Shown here piece by piece: positions 52,943-63,190 of a DNA stretch of 64,000 bases (positions within the stretch are counted from its first letter, which is position 1; the number at the start of each line of letters is the position of its first letter). This stretch comes from Caulobacteraceae bacterium (GTDB lineage Bacteria > Pseudomonadota > Alphaproteobacteria > Caulobacterales > Caulobacteraceae): assembly GCA_947475465.1 (NCBI GenBank), contig CANJLK010000009.1, forward strand, positions 1 through 64,000, given 5' to 3'. A program made the translations under genes and the position numbers. Under the pieces are notes generated by a model. It did not search any database. It saw nothing but the letters and a program-made list of their open reading frames with translations, and had not been told where the DNA came from.

Positions 52943-53656
52943 ATGGCAAGCAAGCTTCGAACCGGCGTCGCGGACGCCCTGGCCGACGTTCTCTTCGACG
53001 GCATGACCATCATGGCCGGCGGTTTCGGGATCTGCGGCATCCCCGAGAACCTGATCGCGGGCATTCGCGAGGTTGGGGTCAAGGACCTGACCGTCATCTC
53101 CAACAACTGCGGGATCGACGGTTTCGGCCTGGGCATCCTGCTGGCCAACGGCCAGATCCGGAAGATGATCTCGTCCTATGTGGGCGAGAACAAGCTGTTC
53201 GCCGAGCTCTACCTGGGCGGCAAGCTGGAGCTGGAGTTCAATCCGCAGGGCACCCTGGCCGAGCGCATCCGCGCGGGCGGGGCCGGCATCCCGGCCTTCT
53301 TCACCAAGACCGGGGTCGGCACCCTGGTGGCGGAGGGCAAGGAAGTCCGCGAATTCGACGGCGAGCTTTATGTGATGGAGCGCGGCCTGACCGCCGACCT
53401 GTCGATCGTCAAGGCTCACATGGGCGACCACGAGGGCAACCTCGTGTACCGGCGCACGGCCCGGAATTTCAATCCGATGATGGCCACGGCAGGCAAGGTC
53501 TGCATCGCCGAGGTCGAGGAGTTGGTGGTCACCGGCCAGCTCGAAAAGGACAATATCCATACCCCCGGCATCTATGTGGATCGCATCCTCAAGGGGCCGG
53601 TCTACGAGAAGCGGATCGAGCAGCGGACCATCCGGGTCCCGGAGACAGCGGCGTGA
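52943..53656 (+). CDS. scoA: succinyl-CoA:3-ketoacid CoA-transferase subunit A
   Basis: The 237-residue protein has the CoA-transferase family signature [20 protein letters not shown] and [16 protein letters not shown], and the conserved [20 protein letters not shown]. It forms one half of the enzyme that activates acetoacetate with succinyl-CoA. It overlaps scoB by 4 bases (GTGA). Confidence 0.95.
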   Translation: MASKLRTGVADALADVLFDGMTIMAGGFGICGIPENLIAGIREVGVKDLTVISNNCGIDGFGLGILLANGQIRKMISSYVGENKLFAELYLGGKLELEFNPQGTLAERIRAGGAGIPAFFTKTGVGTLVAEGKEVREFDGELYVMERGLTADLSIVKAHMGDHEGNLVYRRTARNFNPMMATAGKVCIAEVEELVVTGQLEKDNIHTPGIYVDRILKGPVYEKRIEQRTIRVPETAA

Positions 53657-54312
53657 GCGAGACCGTGACCAAGGGCTGGACCCGCGAGCAGATGGCGGCC
53701 CGCGCTGCGCGCGAGCTGCGCGACGGCTTCTATGTGAACCTGGGCATCGGCATCCCGACCCTGGTGGCCAACTATATCCCGCAAGGCGTCCACGTGACCC
53801 TGCAGAGCGAGAACGGCATGCTGGGCATGGGGCCGTTCCCCACCGAGGACGAGGTCGACGCCGACCTGGTCAACGCCGGCAAGCAGACCATCACCGAGCT
53901 GGCCTCGTCGTCCTATTTCTCAAGTTCCGACAGCTTCGCCATGATCCGCGGCGGCCATATCGACCTGTCCGTCCTGGGCGCCATGCAGGTGGCTCAGAAC
54001 GGCGACCTGGCGAACTGGATGGTGCCTGGCAAGATGGTCAAGGGCATGGGCGGCGCCATGGACCTGGTGGCGGGCGTCAAGCGCGTCGTCGTGGTCATGG
54101 AGCACACCGAGAAGTCAGGCGCCTCCAAGCTGGTCAAGGCCTGCTCCCTGCCGCTCACCGGCCAGGGCGTCGTCGACCTGGCGATCACCGATCTGGGCGT
54201 GTTCGACGTGGCGCGCGGCAAGCGGCCGCTGACCCTCTTGGAACTGGCCCCCGGCGTCACCGTCGACGAGATCCGCGCCAAGACCGAAGCTGAATTCGTA
54301 GTGGCGGCTTAG
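53653..54312 (+). CDS. scoB: succinyl-CoA:3-ketoacid CoA-transferase subunit B
   Basis: The 219-residue protein has the catalytic Glu53 in [24 protein letters not shown], and [14 protein letters not shown]. Together with ScoA it transfers CoA between succinate and acetoacetate in ketone body or leucine breakdown. It starts with GTG. Confidence 0.95.
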   Translation: MSETVTKGWTREQMAARAARELRDGFYVNLGIGIPTLVANYIPQGVHVTLQSENGMLGMGPFPTEDEVDADLVNAGKQTITELASSSYFSSSDSFAMIRGGHIDLSVLGAMQVAQNGDLANWMVPGKMVKGMGGAMDLVAGVKRVVVVMEHTEKSGASKLVKACSLPLTGQGVVDLAITDLGVFDVARGKRPLTLLELAPGVTVDEIRAKTEAEFVVAA

Positions 54313-55334
54313 TCCGCCAGCCGGTCGCGGATGAACTCCGCCCCGAGCTGGATCGACTGGCGGGCGGCGGGGACCCGGCTGCGTTCCCAGACATGATGTT
54401 CGTCGGTCCAAAGGCGCAGCGTCAGGTCGCCGTTTGCGTCCCGCATCCGGTCCGCCAGACGCACGGCGTCATCGTAGAGCATGTCGGCCCTGCTGGCGTG
54501 AATGAGCATCGGCGGTAGGCCCGTCATGTCGCCGAACAGGGGCGAGGCCAAGGGATCTGTGGCCGAACGCTCCCGCAGATAGAGCCTCGCCACCAGCGCC
54601 ATGGAATGCATGGACCGGTTCGCCGCGCCTGACAGCGACGCGAGCGCCATCGACCTGCCCTGCAGCGACAGGTCGATCCAGGGCGAGAGCAGCATCAAGC
54701 CACGGGGCAGCGGCTCGCCGCGCGCCTTCATCCGCTGGATCGCCGACAGCAGTATCGCCGCGCCCGCCGACTCGCCAACGCCTACCACGGGCTCGTCCGG
54801 CCAGGTCCGCGCCAGCCAGGCGAAGGCCGCCTCGATGTCCTCGATGGCCGCCGGGCAGGGGTGCTCGGGCGCGAGGCGATAGCTGGGCGAGAATACCCGC
54901 GCGTTGGCGGCCGCCGCGAACCGCCCGATCAGGGACGTTATGATCGGGCTGCGCTCCGCCAGAAACGAGCCGCCATGCACGTAGAGCACAAATCCGCGAG
55001 GCTCCCCGCGCATGGGGGCGAACCACTCCGAGGGCGTGGGCGGGGCGGGCAGGGCGCCATGCGGCCCGGCGATCCGCATGGCCTCGGCCTGCGCGAGCGA
55101 CATCGTCGGCCGAGCCCAGGCCGCGTAGAGCGGACGCACGGCGCTTGCAAAGCGTATCGCGCGTTCAGGATCGCCGGCGAAATAGCGGGCCAGCCCCATG
55201 GTCCAATTGCTGGTCCGCAGCTCGATTGCCTGGGCGATGCGCCGGCGGATCAGGGCGAGGCGGTCAGGTCCGGCCGGGGCCTCCATCTCAACGAGGCGCA
55301 CGCGGGACTGGTCGATCGGTAAGGCAACGCTCAT
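54309..55334 (-). CDS. alpha/beta hydrolase of the hormone-sensitive-lipase type
   Basis: The 341-residue protein has the oxyanion-hole motif YVHGGSF, the nucleophile elbow [23 protein letters not shown] with the catalytic Asp region and DEHHVWE with the catalytic His. It is an esterase of the HSL/GDXG group without signal peptide. Its stop overlaps the scoB stop, and it is divergent from the LuxR-type regulator gene. Confidence 0.88.
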   Translation of the reverse strand: MSVALPIDQSRVRLVEMEAPAGPDRLALIRRRIAQAIELRTSNWTMGLARYFAGDPERAIRFASAVRPLYAAWARPTMSLAQAEAMRIAGPHGALPAPPTPSEWFAPMRGEPRGFVLYVHGGSFLAERSPIITSLIGRFAAAANARVFSPSYRLAPEHPCPAAIEDIEAAFAWLARTWPDEPVVGVGESAGAAILLSAIQRMKARGEPLPRGLMLLSPWIDLSLQGRSMALASLSGAANRSMHSMALVARLYLRERSATDPLASPLFGDMTGLPPMLIHASRADMLYDDAVRLADRMRDANGDLTLRLWTDEHHVWERSRVPAARQSIQLGAEFIRDRLAD

Positions 55335-55366
55335 TGTGGCGGCCGTTCCCCACCTTGGCGAAAACC

Positions 55367-55780
55367 ATGAACGACGAAGACGATAAGGCGTGGTTCCAGC
55401 GTAACCTATCGAAATCCGTCAGCGACTACGCCGAACTCTATCCGAGCCTGACCCGCCGGCTCGAGGAGATCGACGCCAGCGACGACCCCTATATCCGCCA
55501 GTTCGTCGATGACCTCATCGCCGCCACCGGCCAGCAGAAGCAGGCCCGCAGCAACTGGTTCGCCGACCGCTACGGCCTGTCCGCTCGCGAGGCGCGGGTC
55601 GCCATGCACCTGGCCGGCGGCGGTTCGGTCGCCGACTACGCAAGACGCTACGGGTTGAGCGAACAGACGGTGCGCAGCCAGCTGAAATCGGTCTTCGCCA
55701 AGACCGGCGTCAACCGCCAGTCGGCCCTGGCCGGCCTGATGCTCACCAGCGAATTCCCCAAGGCGCCAGGGTCCTCATAG
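55367..55780 (+). CDS. LuxR-type helix-turn-helix regulator without sensor domain
   Basis: From ATG 55367 the 137-residue protein has a short acidic N-terminus and a C-terminal LuxR-like HTH: LSAREARVAMHLAGGGSVADYA followed by LSEQTVRSQLKSVFAKTGVNRQSAL. No receiver or ligand domain is present, so its activity may depend on expression or partners. It is divergent from the esterase gene, 32 bases away, and may control it. Confidence 0.85.
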   Translation: MNDEDDKAWFQRNLSKSVSDYAELYPSLTRRLEEIDASDDPYIRQFVDDLIAATGQQKQARSNWFADRYGLSAREARVAMHLAGGGSVADYARRYGLSEQTVRSQLKSVFAKTGVNRQSALAGLMLTSEFPKAPGSS

Positions 55781-55867
55781 TTCGCCTTTTAGGGTTACCC
55801 CATTTGGGGGAAGCGAAGCCCGTTGCGGTCTTTACCTTGGGGCAATCGAGCAACCATTGGGTGGGCC

Positions 55868-56617
55868 ATGACGATCAGAACGACAATTCTTGGGGCGCTG
55901 ATGGGCGCGGCCCTGTTGGCGACGCCGGCCGCGGCGCAACAGGTATTCTCCTGGGACTACGATACCGCGCCGACGCTCGGGCCGTTCCCGATGGTCGGCT
56001 ACGCCACGACCGACAGTGGCGGCGGTGTTTCAGGCTCCCAGGCGCTGCCAGGTTTCGGGACGAGCTTTTTCCACAACGCGACGTCCGGCCTTTCGACCCT
56101 GACCCTCACGGGCCTGGGCGCGCACACCAGCTTGACCCTGAGCTTCGACGTCGCGTTCATCGACACCTGGGACGGCAATGACGTGGCGATCTGCTGCAAC
56201 CCGGACTACCTGTTCGTGACGCGCGATGGAAATCCGCTTCTGACCCTCTCTTCGAACAACCAGCAGGGGCTTTTCCCTGACTATCAGGGCGGCGTCGAAT
56301 ACGGCCGCGACCTCTACTATCGTGACCCCGATCCATCCGGCGATACCAACACCTACACCGATGTGGTGGTGCACTTCACCGGCCTTACCTTCGCCCACAC
56401 CGGCTCGACCTTCACCCTGGGCTTCCAGGCCGGCGGCGTCGGCTGGCAGGGGGATGGAAACCCGCTCGACGAGAGCTGGGGTGTCGACAATATCGTCGTC
56501 AACGCCGGGACTGGCGTGGTGCCTGAGCCCGCGGCCTGGGGCCTGATGCTGTTGGGTTTCGGCGGCGTCGGCGCCGTCCTGAGGCGCCGGCGCTGGGTGG
56601 AGCAGGCGCTCAGCTGA
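55868..56617 (+). CDS. PEPxxWA-CTERM sorted surface protein
   Basis: The 249-residue protein has a signal peptide (ATPAAAQQ), a beta-rich middle region with a Cys pair (AICCNPDY) and the sorting tail VPEPAAWGLMLLGFGGVGAVLRRRR. This tail is recognised by the exosortase/archaeosortase system for export to the cell surface or exopolysaccharide. The exosortase is not in this window. Confidence 0.88.
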   Translation: MTIRTTILGALMGAALLATPAAAQQVFSWDYDTAPTLGPFPMVGYATTDSGGGVSGSQALPGFGTSFFHNATSGLSTLTLTGLGAHTSLTLSFDVAFIDTWDGNDVAICCNPDYLFVTRDGNPLLTLSSNNQQGLFPDYQGGVEYGRDLYYRDPDPSGDTNTYTDVVVHFTGLTFAHTGSTFTLGFQAGGVGWQGDGNPLDESWGVDNIVVNAGTGVVPEPAAWGLMLLGFGGVGAVLRRRRWVEQALS

Positions 56618-56697
56618 TTGCGGCCGGAAAGGCTGGCCTGTAACTTTCGGGCGGCGGGGCGCGTATAGTGGTTTGACCCTCCAGCCACGAGCATCCC

Positions 56698-57279
56698 ATG
56701 ACCCGCCGCCTGATCGCCTCCCTCGCCGCCGCCGCCGTCTTCGCGGGCAGCGCGGCGCCCGCCGCCGCGGCGCTGAAGACCGCGGTGTTCGCCGGCGGCT
56801 GCTTCTGGTCGGCGGAGCATGACATCGAGCACACTCCGGGCGTCACCGCCGTGGTGGTGGGATACGCCGGCGGCACGGCCCGCAACCCGAACTACGAGAA
56901 CCACGAAGGCTTCCTGGAGGCCATCAAGGTCACCTACGACAGCGACAAGATCAGCTATCCGCAGCTGGTGAACGCCTTCTTCCATCACATCGACCCCACC
57001 GACCCGCGGGGCCAGATCTGCGACTTCGGGCCGTCCTACCGCACCGCGGTGTTCGCCGCCGACCCGTCCGAGACCCAGGCCGCCCAGGCGGTGAAGGCCC
57101 AGGTGGCCAAGACCCTGGGCAAGTCCGTGGCCACCATGATCCTGCCCGCCGCCACCTTCTGGATGGGCGAGGACTATCACCAGGACTACGCGCGGAAGAA
57201 CCCCATGGCCTACATGGCCTACCGCACTGGCTGCGGCCGCGACGCCGCACTGCGGCGTGTCTGGGGCGGGCGTTCCTGA
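56698..57279 (+). CDS. msrA: exported peptide-methionine (S)-S-oxide reductase MsrA
   Basis: The 193-residue protein has a signal peptide (LAAAAVFAGSAAPAAAA) before the MsrA domain, so it acts in the periplasm. The active site FAGGCFWSAEHD holds Cys35. Also present are GYAGGTARNPNYENH, HHIDPTDPRGQICDFG and the C-terminal YRTGCGRD with the resolving Cys. It repairs oxidised methionines with thioredoxin-like reductants. Confidence 0.94.
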   Translation: MTRRLIASLAAAAVFAGSAAPAAAALKTAVFAGGCFWSAEHDIEHTPGVTAVVVGYAGGTARNPNYENHEGFLEAIKVTYDSDKISYPQLVNAFFHHIDPTDPRGQICDFGPSYRTAVFAADPSETQAAQAVKAQVAKTLGKSVATMILPAATFWMGEDYHQDYARKNPMAYMAYRTGCGRDAALRRVWGGRS

Positions 57280-57745
57280 CCCAACGGAAAGGCCGGCGCC
57301 CATTTATCGAGCGCACGGCGCCGCAGAAGCGACCACAAAACGACCGACGCGCACAGATGACCGTGATGGGCGCCGATTCCGGCGGCGCCGGTCCAGGTAA
57401 ACCTGCGCCTTGCGAGGGAAATTGTCGCTTGGGGCAGCCAGCTTCAGGCGCCCGCATTTGCAGCTTTCCCTGCGAAACCTAGACCGCTGGCGCCGTGGTC
57501 GGCCGGCTGTGACGGGGAATTTGCCCAGATGTGTCGCAATCTTGCGACAACCGGGTCCAAAATGCGTCGGCGGGGCACTATCGCATTGCACAAGAACCCC
57601 ACGCTCTTAAACCAGAGAGCATAGGGGCCATCCACGTACCTTCGCAGACCTGTCATCTCCGTCAGCTAGTCCGGTGTTGCTCGGACCCGATGGACGATGA
57701 CCACTGCCGCGAAGGCGTCCGGCCTGGGGATAAAGGGGATTTAGT
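57280..57745 (+). other. 466-base gap holding the TonB receptor leader and an 18-bp palindrome
   Basis: No credible gene is seen here. At 57532-57549 stands a perfect inverted repeat tgtcgcaa-tc-ttgcgaca, about 200 bases before the receptor start, which may be an operator. Further along, gctct and agagc can form a weak hairpin. A strong ribosome site (aaagggga) lies before ATG 57746. Confidence 0.6.
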
Positions 57746-60700
57746 ATGTCGATGAAGAAGTTTGCCGGCGGCGCTGCGCTGTCGGTTCTTGCCATGGCGG
57801 CCGCGTCCGCCGTCTACGCCCAGGAAACCACCTCCGCCGCACGCGGCCAGGTGACCGCTGGCGGCACGCCCGTCGCCGGCGCCTCGGTGCAGTTCGTTCA
57901 CACGCCCTCCGGCACGCGCATGACGACGTCCTCCGAAGCCAACGGCGGCTATGACGCCCGCGGCCTGCGGATCGGCGGTCCCTACACCATCACCGTGACC
58001 GGCAAGGGCCTGCCGCCCAAGGTGCTCACCAACATCTTCCTGACCGTCGGCAAGACCAGCGACATCAACATCGACCTGACCGGCGCCAATGAAGTCGAGG
58101 AAGTCGTCGTCACCGCCGCCGGCGTGAAGGACACCGACCAGGGTCCGAAGACGGTGCTGAACCGCCAGGCGATCCAGGACGTGGTGAGCGTCAGCCGCGA
58201 CCCGCGCGACCTTGCGCGCCGCGACATGCTTGTCGCCGCTGACCTCAACCCCACGCGCGGCGCGGCGGTGAACTCGGGCGGCATCTCCATCGCCGGCTCC
58301 AACCCGCGTTACAACCGCGTGGCTGTGGACGGCGTGTCGGCCCAGGATCAATTCGGCCTGAACCAGGGTGGCCTGACCACCGCCCGCGGCCCGGTCAACC
58401 TGGACGCCATTGAGCAGTTCGCGGTGGCCGCGGTGCCGACCGACGTGGAAAACGGCGACTTTGTCGGCGGCGCCCTGAACCTGGCGCTGCGCTCCGGCAC
58501 CAACACCGTGCACGGCGCGATCTTCTACAATTACCTGAACGACGGTCTGGTGGGGAAGAAGAGCGAAGACACCACCATAAAGACCCAGCAATCGCAGACC
58601 AACTACGGCATGTTCCTCTCGGGTCCGATCTGGGAAGACCACGCCTTCTTCGCCGTTTCGTATGAGGATTATGAAACGCAGATCACGACGGGCCTTGGCG
58701 TGGTGGGCTCCGGCGCTCCGAACATCTTCATCCAGAACGGCACCCAGGCGACCCTGGACAACTTCAACAGCATCTTCTCGAAGTATACGAGCAAGTTCAA
58801 CGCCATGGGGATCGCCCCGTCGCAGCCGTTCTACGACAAGAAATATTCCGCCAAGATCGACTGGAACATCACCGACAGCCAGCGAGCGAGCCTGACCTAT
58901 CGCTACTCCGAATCGTCCGGCGTGGCCTCCACCTCGTCCGGCGTCACGACCCTGCAGCTGGATTCCGGGAACTACGCCAAGTACGACAGCGATAAGGCGG
59001 TGACCTTCGAACTGCATTCGAAGTGGTCCGACCGCCTCACGACCCTGTTCAAGGCGACCACCCGGACCTTTATCGACAACCAGACGCCGCCGAGCGGTCA
59101 GAACTACGCCGACGTGCGGGTCTGCACGCGCGACGCCACCGTTCAGCCCCTGGCCCAGAGCGTCCTGATCGGGGGCTGCGAAACCCCGTTCGACCAGATC
59201 AACTTCGGTCCGGACCAGTTTCGTCATAAGAATGCGCTGAGTGAGAAGGAATTGCGCTTCCAGCTGACCGGCGAATATTCGATGGCCCCGAACCTGTTCA
59301 AGTTCGGCGCACAGGCCCGCCAAGCGAAGCCCTTCGACATCTTCATCCCCGCGTCGCACGGGGTCTACTATTTCGACTCGTTCCAAGATTTCGCGGCCGG
59401 CAAGGCCAGCGAACTGCAGTACACGAACACCGTAAGCGGGAACCCGCTCGACGCCGCTTTCAACTCGACCTACTGGACCTACTCCGGGTTCTTCCAAGAT
59501 ACCTTGCAGATCACTGACGATCTGAAGGTGGCGGCCGGCGTGCGTTACGACCGCTACTCGATGACCGACAAGCCGGGCCTCAACCCCAACTTCCTGGCGC
59601 GCAATGGCTACACCAACCAGAAGACCATCGATGGCCTGCAGGTCGTCATGCCCCGCTTCTCGGCGGAATGGCGCGCGACGCCCGACCTGAAATTCAGCAC
59701 GGGCTTCGGCGTGTTCTCTGGCGGGACGCCGGACGTGATCACCGGGGCGCCGTTCTACAACAACGGCTACAACCAGACCTCGGTCGATATCCGTAGGCTG
59801 GTGAACGCTCAGGGCGTCACAACCGGCTTCACCGAAGCCAACAACACGGCCGGGTTCACGCCGGCCATCGGTATCACGGCCCTGGGCGGCGATCCGCTCG
59901 CCGCCGCTGCGTTCCAGGGGGCCGGTCTGAACACCGATCCGAACTTCGGCTACCAGGTCCCGGGCGTGGTGTCGCAGTTGCAGAGGGGAACGCTGGGCGG
60001 CGGGCCGCCGGTCATCAGCCCGGTCGGCGCGGTCATCGCTCTAGACCCGACCTTCCAGATGCCCGCGCAATACAAGGCGTTCCTGTCCGCTCAGTGGGAC
60101 GTGTGGGGCGGCTGGCACATCGGTGCGGACCTCGTCGCGACCCAGGTCCAGCATGACGTCACCTACACCGATGCCCGCGCCAAGCCGCTGATCATCAACG
60201 GCGTCCAGCAGTTCCTCCCGGACGGCCGGATCCGCTACGACGGCTTCGCCAATGGCTTGATCCCCGGCAAGGCCGACAACAACGTGCCGGGTTCGAACAA
60301 CGATCTGATCGTCAAGAACACCTCCAAGGGCAAGTCCTACACGGCCGCCATCACCCTCTCGAAATCCTGGGATTGGGGCGGCGAGTTCTCGATCGGCTAT
60401 GCCAGGCAGTCCATGAAGGATGTCAGCGCGGGCCTGTTCTTTGGCACCACCGCCGGTTCGCTCTATGGCAGTGTCCCGGCCTTGTCAGACCCGAACAAGG
60501 ACTACCTGGGCCGGTCGGTCTATGAAATTCCCAACCGCTACAAGGCCGAGTTCGGCTATCACCACAGCTTCTTCGGGGACAACGAGACCCGCGTCAGCCT
60601 GTTCATGGAAGTCCAGGATGGCCGGCCGTTCGGCTTCACCTCCGGCGACTTCACCGGCGGCCGCGGACCAGTGTTCGGCGTCACCAAGACCGCCCAAGCG

Positions 60701-61177
60701 CTCTATGTGCCGGACTTCAACGCGCCGAGCGCCACCAACCCTCTGAAGTTCGGCATCGTCACCTTCGCGACGCCGCTCGACCTCCAGAATTTCAAGCGCT
60801 ACGTGAACAATTTCCACCTCCCGAACGGCCAGTTGGTCGACAAATATTCCAACGACAACGCCCCGGTGAAGGGGGTGAACATGTCCCTCAGCCAGCAGTT
60901 CCCGACCTTTGTCCCGGGCCACAAGATCCGGGTCCAGGCCGACATCCGCAACGTGCTCAACCTGCTGAACAACAGCTGGGGCCGGGTGGACGAGTATTCG
61001 GACACGATCAAGCTGGCGAGCGTCCGCTGCGTCAATGCCGCCGGCGCGACAGTGACGACTGCCGACGCGGGCTGCGCCGGGTATCTCTACTCCAACGTGC
61101 CGACGACCGTGCAGAAGAACATTAATCAGCCGGCTTCGCTGTGGTTCGCGCAGATCAGCCTGCGCTACGAGTTCTGA
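57746..61177 (+). CDS. Oar-like TonB-dependent receptor with carboxypeptidase-regulatory domain
   Basis: The 1143-residue protein has a signal peptide (cleavage near VYAQETT) and an N-terminal CarboxypepD_reg-like domain (GQVTAGGTPVAGASVQFVHT). A TonB-type plug follows with ISIAGSNPRYNRVAVDGVSA, DAIEQFAVAAVPTDVENG and GGALNLALRSGTN, then a very long beta-barrel ending LRYEF. It is an outer-membrane transporter, possibly for peptides or carbohydrates. The start is ATG 57746. Confidence 0.92.
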   Translation: MSMKKFAGGAALSVLAMAAASAVYAQETTSAARGQVTAGGTPVAGASVQFVHTPSGTRMTTSSEANGGYDARGLRIGGPYTITVTGKGLPPKVLTNIFLTVGKTSDINIDLTGANEVEEVVVTAAGVKDTDQGPKTVLNRQAIQDVVSVSRDPRDLARRDMLVAADLNPTRGAAVNSGGISIAGSNPRYNRVAVDGVSAQDQFGLNQGGLTTARGPVNLDAIEQFAVAAVPTDVENGDFVGGALNLALRSGTNTVHGAIFYNYLNDGLVGKKSEDTTIKTQQSQTNYGMFLSGPIWEDHAFFAVSYEDYETQITTGLGVVGSGAPNIFIQNGTQATLDNFNSIFSKYTSKFNAMGIAPSQPFYDKKYSAKIDWNITDSQRASLTYRYSESSGVASTSSGVTTLQLDSGNYAKYDSDKAVTFELHSKWSDRLTTLFKATTRTFIDNQTPPSGQNYADVRVCTRDATVQPLAQSVLIGGCETPFDQINFGPDQFRHKNALSEKELRFQLTGEYSMAPNLFKFGAQARQAKPFDIFIPASHGVYYFDSFQDFAAGKASELQYTNTVSGNPLDAAFNSTYWTYSGFFQDTLQITDDLKVAAGVRYDRYSMTDKPGLNPNFLARNGYTNQKTIDGLQVVMPRFSAEWRATPDLKFSTGFGVFSGGTPDVITGAPFYNNGYNQTSVDIRRLVNAQGVTTGFTEANNTAGFTPAIGITALGGDPLAAAAFQGAGLNTDPNFGYQVPGVVSQLQRGTLGGGPPVISPVGAVIALDPTFQMPAQYKAFLSAQWDVWGGWHIGADLVATQVQHDVTYTDARAKPLIINGVQQFLPDGRIRYDGFANGLIPGKADNNVPGSNNDLIVKNTSKGKSYTAAITLSKSWDWGGEFSIGYARQSMKDVSAGLFFGTTAGSLYGSVPALSDPNKDYLGRSVYEIPNRYKAEFGYHHSFFGDNETRVSLFMEVQDGRPFGFTSGDFTGGRGPVFGVTKTAQALYVPDFNAPSATNPLKFGIVTFATPLDLQNFKRYVNNFHLPNGQLVDKYSNDNAPVKGVNMSLSQQFPTFVPGHKIRVQADIRNVLNLLNNSWGRVDEYSDTIKLASVRCVNAAGATVTTADAGCAGYLYSNVPTTVQKNINQPASLWFAQISLRYEF

Positions 61178-61205
61178 TCACGGGCCTTCGGGCATGACCT
61201 AGATG

Positions 61206-61236
61206 AAGGGCGGTCCGGCGACGGGCCGCCCTTTTT
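61206..61236 (+). terminator. Rho-independent terminator of the TonB receptor
   Basis: Arms aagggcgg and ccgccctt with additional pairs inside, followed by ttttt. It starts 29 bases past the receptor stop. Confidence 0.88.
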
Positions 61237-61319
61237 CTGTGCGGTCTTGACGCCAGCGGGTCCCAAGCCCATTTCCGCCTGCCTTTTCCCCAGCGCCGAG
61301 CCCCGGATCCGCCCCGCCG

Positions 61320-62312
61320 ATGACCCGCACCGTTCCCGCAGAGTGGTCACCGCACCGGGCCATGTGGCTGGGCTTTCCCAGTCATGCGGAGCTTTGGGAG
61401 GACGACCTCGAACCGGCGCGGGCCGAAGTGGCGGCGCTGGCCCGCGCCCTGGCGGGACCGGGCGGCGAGCGCGTGCGGCTGATGACCGGCTCGCCCGAGG
61501 GCCAGGCCGCGGCGCGGGCGCAGCTGGGCGGGGTCGACGGCGTCGAGGTTGTCCCGGGCGCCTTTGGCGACATCTGGCTGCGCGACACCGGCCCGATCTT
61601 CTCGGGCGCCGGGCCGCAGGGGTTCCGGTTCAACGGCTGGGGCGGCAAGTACGCCCTGGAGCATGACGACACGGTGGCCGCCCAGATCGCCCAGGCGGCG
61701 GGCGCGACGCTCGAGCCCCACGACTTCATCCTGGAGGGCGGGGCGCTGGACCACGACGGGGAAGGCACGGTGCTGACCACCCGCCAGTGCCTGCTGAACC
61801 CCAACCGTAACCCCGGCTGGACGCAGGATGCCGCCGAGGCGGCGCTGGCCAAGGCCCTGGGGGCGAAGAAGGTCCTTTGGCTCGGGGACGGGCTCGTCAA
61901 CGACCACACCGACGGACATGTCGACAACCTGGCCCGGTTCGTGGCGCCGGGTGTGGTGGCCTGCCCCATGGCCTTTGGCCGGGCCGACCCGAACGCTCGG
62001 GCCTATGACGCCGCGGCCGAGGCCCTGGCCGGCATGACCGACGCGGCGGGCCGCCGGTTGCAGGTGGTGCGCATCCCCTCGCCGGGCTGGATCGACGGGC
62101 CGGACAAGGACTGCGTGCCGGCCAGCCACATGAATTTCCTGATCGCCAACACCGCGGTGATCGTGCCCCTCTACGCCGACCTGCCCGGGCGCTACGCGAC
62201 CCAGGCGCTGGAACAGCTTTTCCCGGAGCGCAAGGTGATCGGCCTGCCGTCTATCGCGATCCTGACCGGCGGCGGCTCGTTCCACTGCATCACCCAGCAG
62301 GAGCCCGCCTGA
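61320..62312 (+). CDS. aguA: agmatine deiminase
   Basis: The 330-residue protein has the guanidino-modifying enzyme pattern: WLGFPSHAELWED, WLRDTGPIF, LEGGALDHDGEGTVLTT, NDHTDGHVDNLARFV and the catalytic Cys323 in GGGSFHCITQQEP. It turns agmatine to N-carbamoylputrescine. It overlaps aguB by one base, and the pair makes putrescine. Confidence 0.95.
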   Translation: MTRTVPAEWSPHRAMWLGFPSHAELWEDDLEPARAEVAALARALAGPGGERVRLMTGSPEGQAAARAQLGGVDGVEVVPGAFGDIWLRDTGPIFSGAGPQGFRFNGWGGKYALEHDDTVAAQIAQAAGATLEPHDFILEGGALDHDGEGTVLTTRQCLLNPNRNPGWTQDAAEAALAKALGAKKVLWLGDGLVNDHTDGHVDNLARFVAPGVVACPMAFGRADPNARAYDAAAEALAGMTDAAGRRLQVVRIPSPGWIDGPDKDCVPASHMNFLIANTAVIVPLYADLPGRYATQALEQLFPERKVIGLPSIAILTGGGSFHCITQQEPA

Positions 62313-63190
62313 TGGCCCGCACCCTGAGCGTCGCCGCCCTGCAGACCCACTACGACACCGACCTGGCCGGCAATATCGCCCGCACCGCCGACCTCATCCG
62401 ACAGGCGGCGGACCGAGGCGCGCAGGTGATCTTGCCGTCGGAGCTCTTCCAGGGCCCCTATTTCTGTGTCGCCCAGGAGGAGCGTTGGTTCGCCCAGGCC
62501 CATCCCTGGCGCGAGCATCCCTGCGTCACCGCCCTGGCGCCGCTGGCCAAGGAGCTTGGCGTGGTGCTGCCGATCTCGATCTTCGAGCGCGAGGGGCCGC
62601 ACTATTTCAACAGCCTGGTGATGATCGACGCCGATGGCGCGCCGCTGGGCGTCTATCGCAAGAGCCATATCCCCGACGGCCCGGGCTATATGGAGAAGTA
62701 TTATTTCCGGCCCGGCGACACCGGCTTCAAGGTCTGGGACACCAGGTTCGGCCGCATCGGCGCGGGCATCTGCTGGGACCAGTGGTACCCGGAATGCGCC
62801 CGGGCCATGACGCTGATGGGCGCCGAGGTTCTGCTCTATCCGACGGCGATCGGGTCGGAACCGCACGATCCCACCCTCGACACCGCCCAGCCGTGGCGCA
62901 GGGCCATGCAGGGCCATGCGGTGTCCAACGTCATTCCCGTGATCGGCGCCAATCGCACGGGCTTCGAACCGTGGGCGGACTATCCCGGCGGCGGGCAAGG
63001 GTTCTACGGCTCCAGCTTCATCGCCGACCACCGGGGCGACCTGGTCGCCGAGTTCGGGCGCGAGGACGAGGGCGTGCTGACAGCGACCTTCGATCTGGAC
63101 TTCCTCAGCCGTCACCGCGCTGCGTGGGGGTTCTTCCGCGACCGGCGGCCGGACCTCTATGGGGCCCTGACCCAGGGCCGTCCGGCTTGA
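62312..63190 (+). CDS. aguB: N-carbamoylputrescine amidase
   Basis: The 292-residue nitrilase-superfamily enzyme has the triad Glu44 (PSELFQGPYF), Lys117 (YRKSHIPDGPGY) and Cys154 (GICWDQWYPE). It releases putrescine from N-carbamoylputrescine, completing the pathway begun by AguA. The downstream GNAT gene overlaps by 4 bases. Confidence 0.95.
   Translation: MARTLSVAALQTHYDTDLAGNIARTADLIRQAADRGAQVILPSELFQGPYFCVAQEERWFAQAHPWREHPCVTALAPLAKELGVVLPISIFEREGPHYFNSLVMIDADGAPLGVYRKSHIPDGPGYMEKYYFRPGDTGFKVWDTRFGRIGAGICWDQWYPECARAMTLMGAEVLLYPTAIGSEPHDPTLDTAQPWRRAMQGHAVSNVIPVIGANRTGFEPWADYPGGGQGFYGSSFIADHRGDLVAEFGREDEGVLTATFDLDFLSRHRAAWGFFRDRRPDLYGALTQGRPA

Noticed and set aside
57662..59497. Minus-strand frame of 611 codons opposite the Oar-like receptor
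   Set aside because: The receptor on the plus strand has full signal peptide, plug and barrel; the antisense product has no family pattern.
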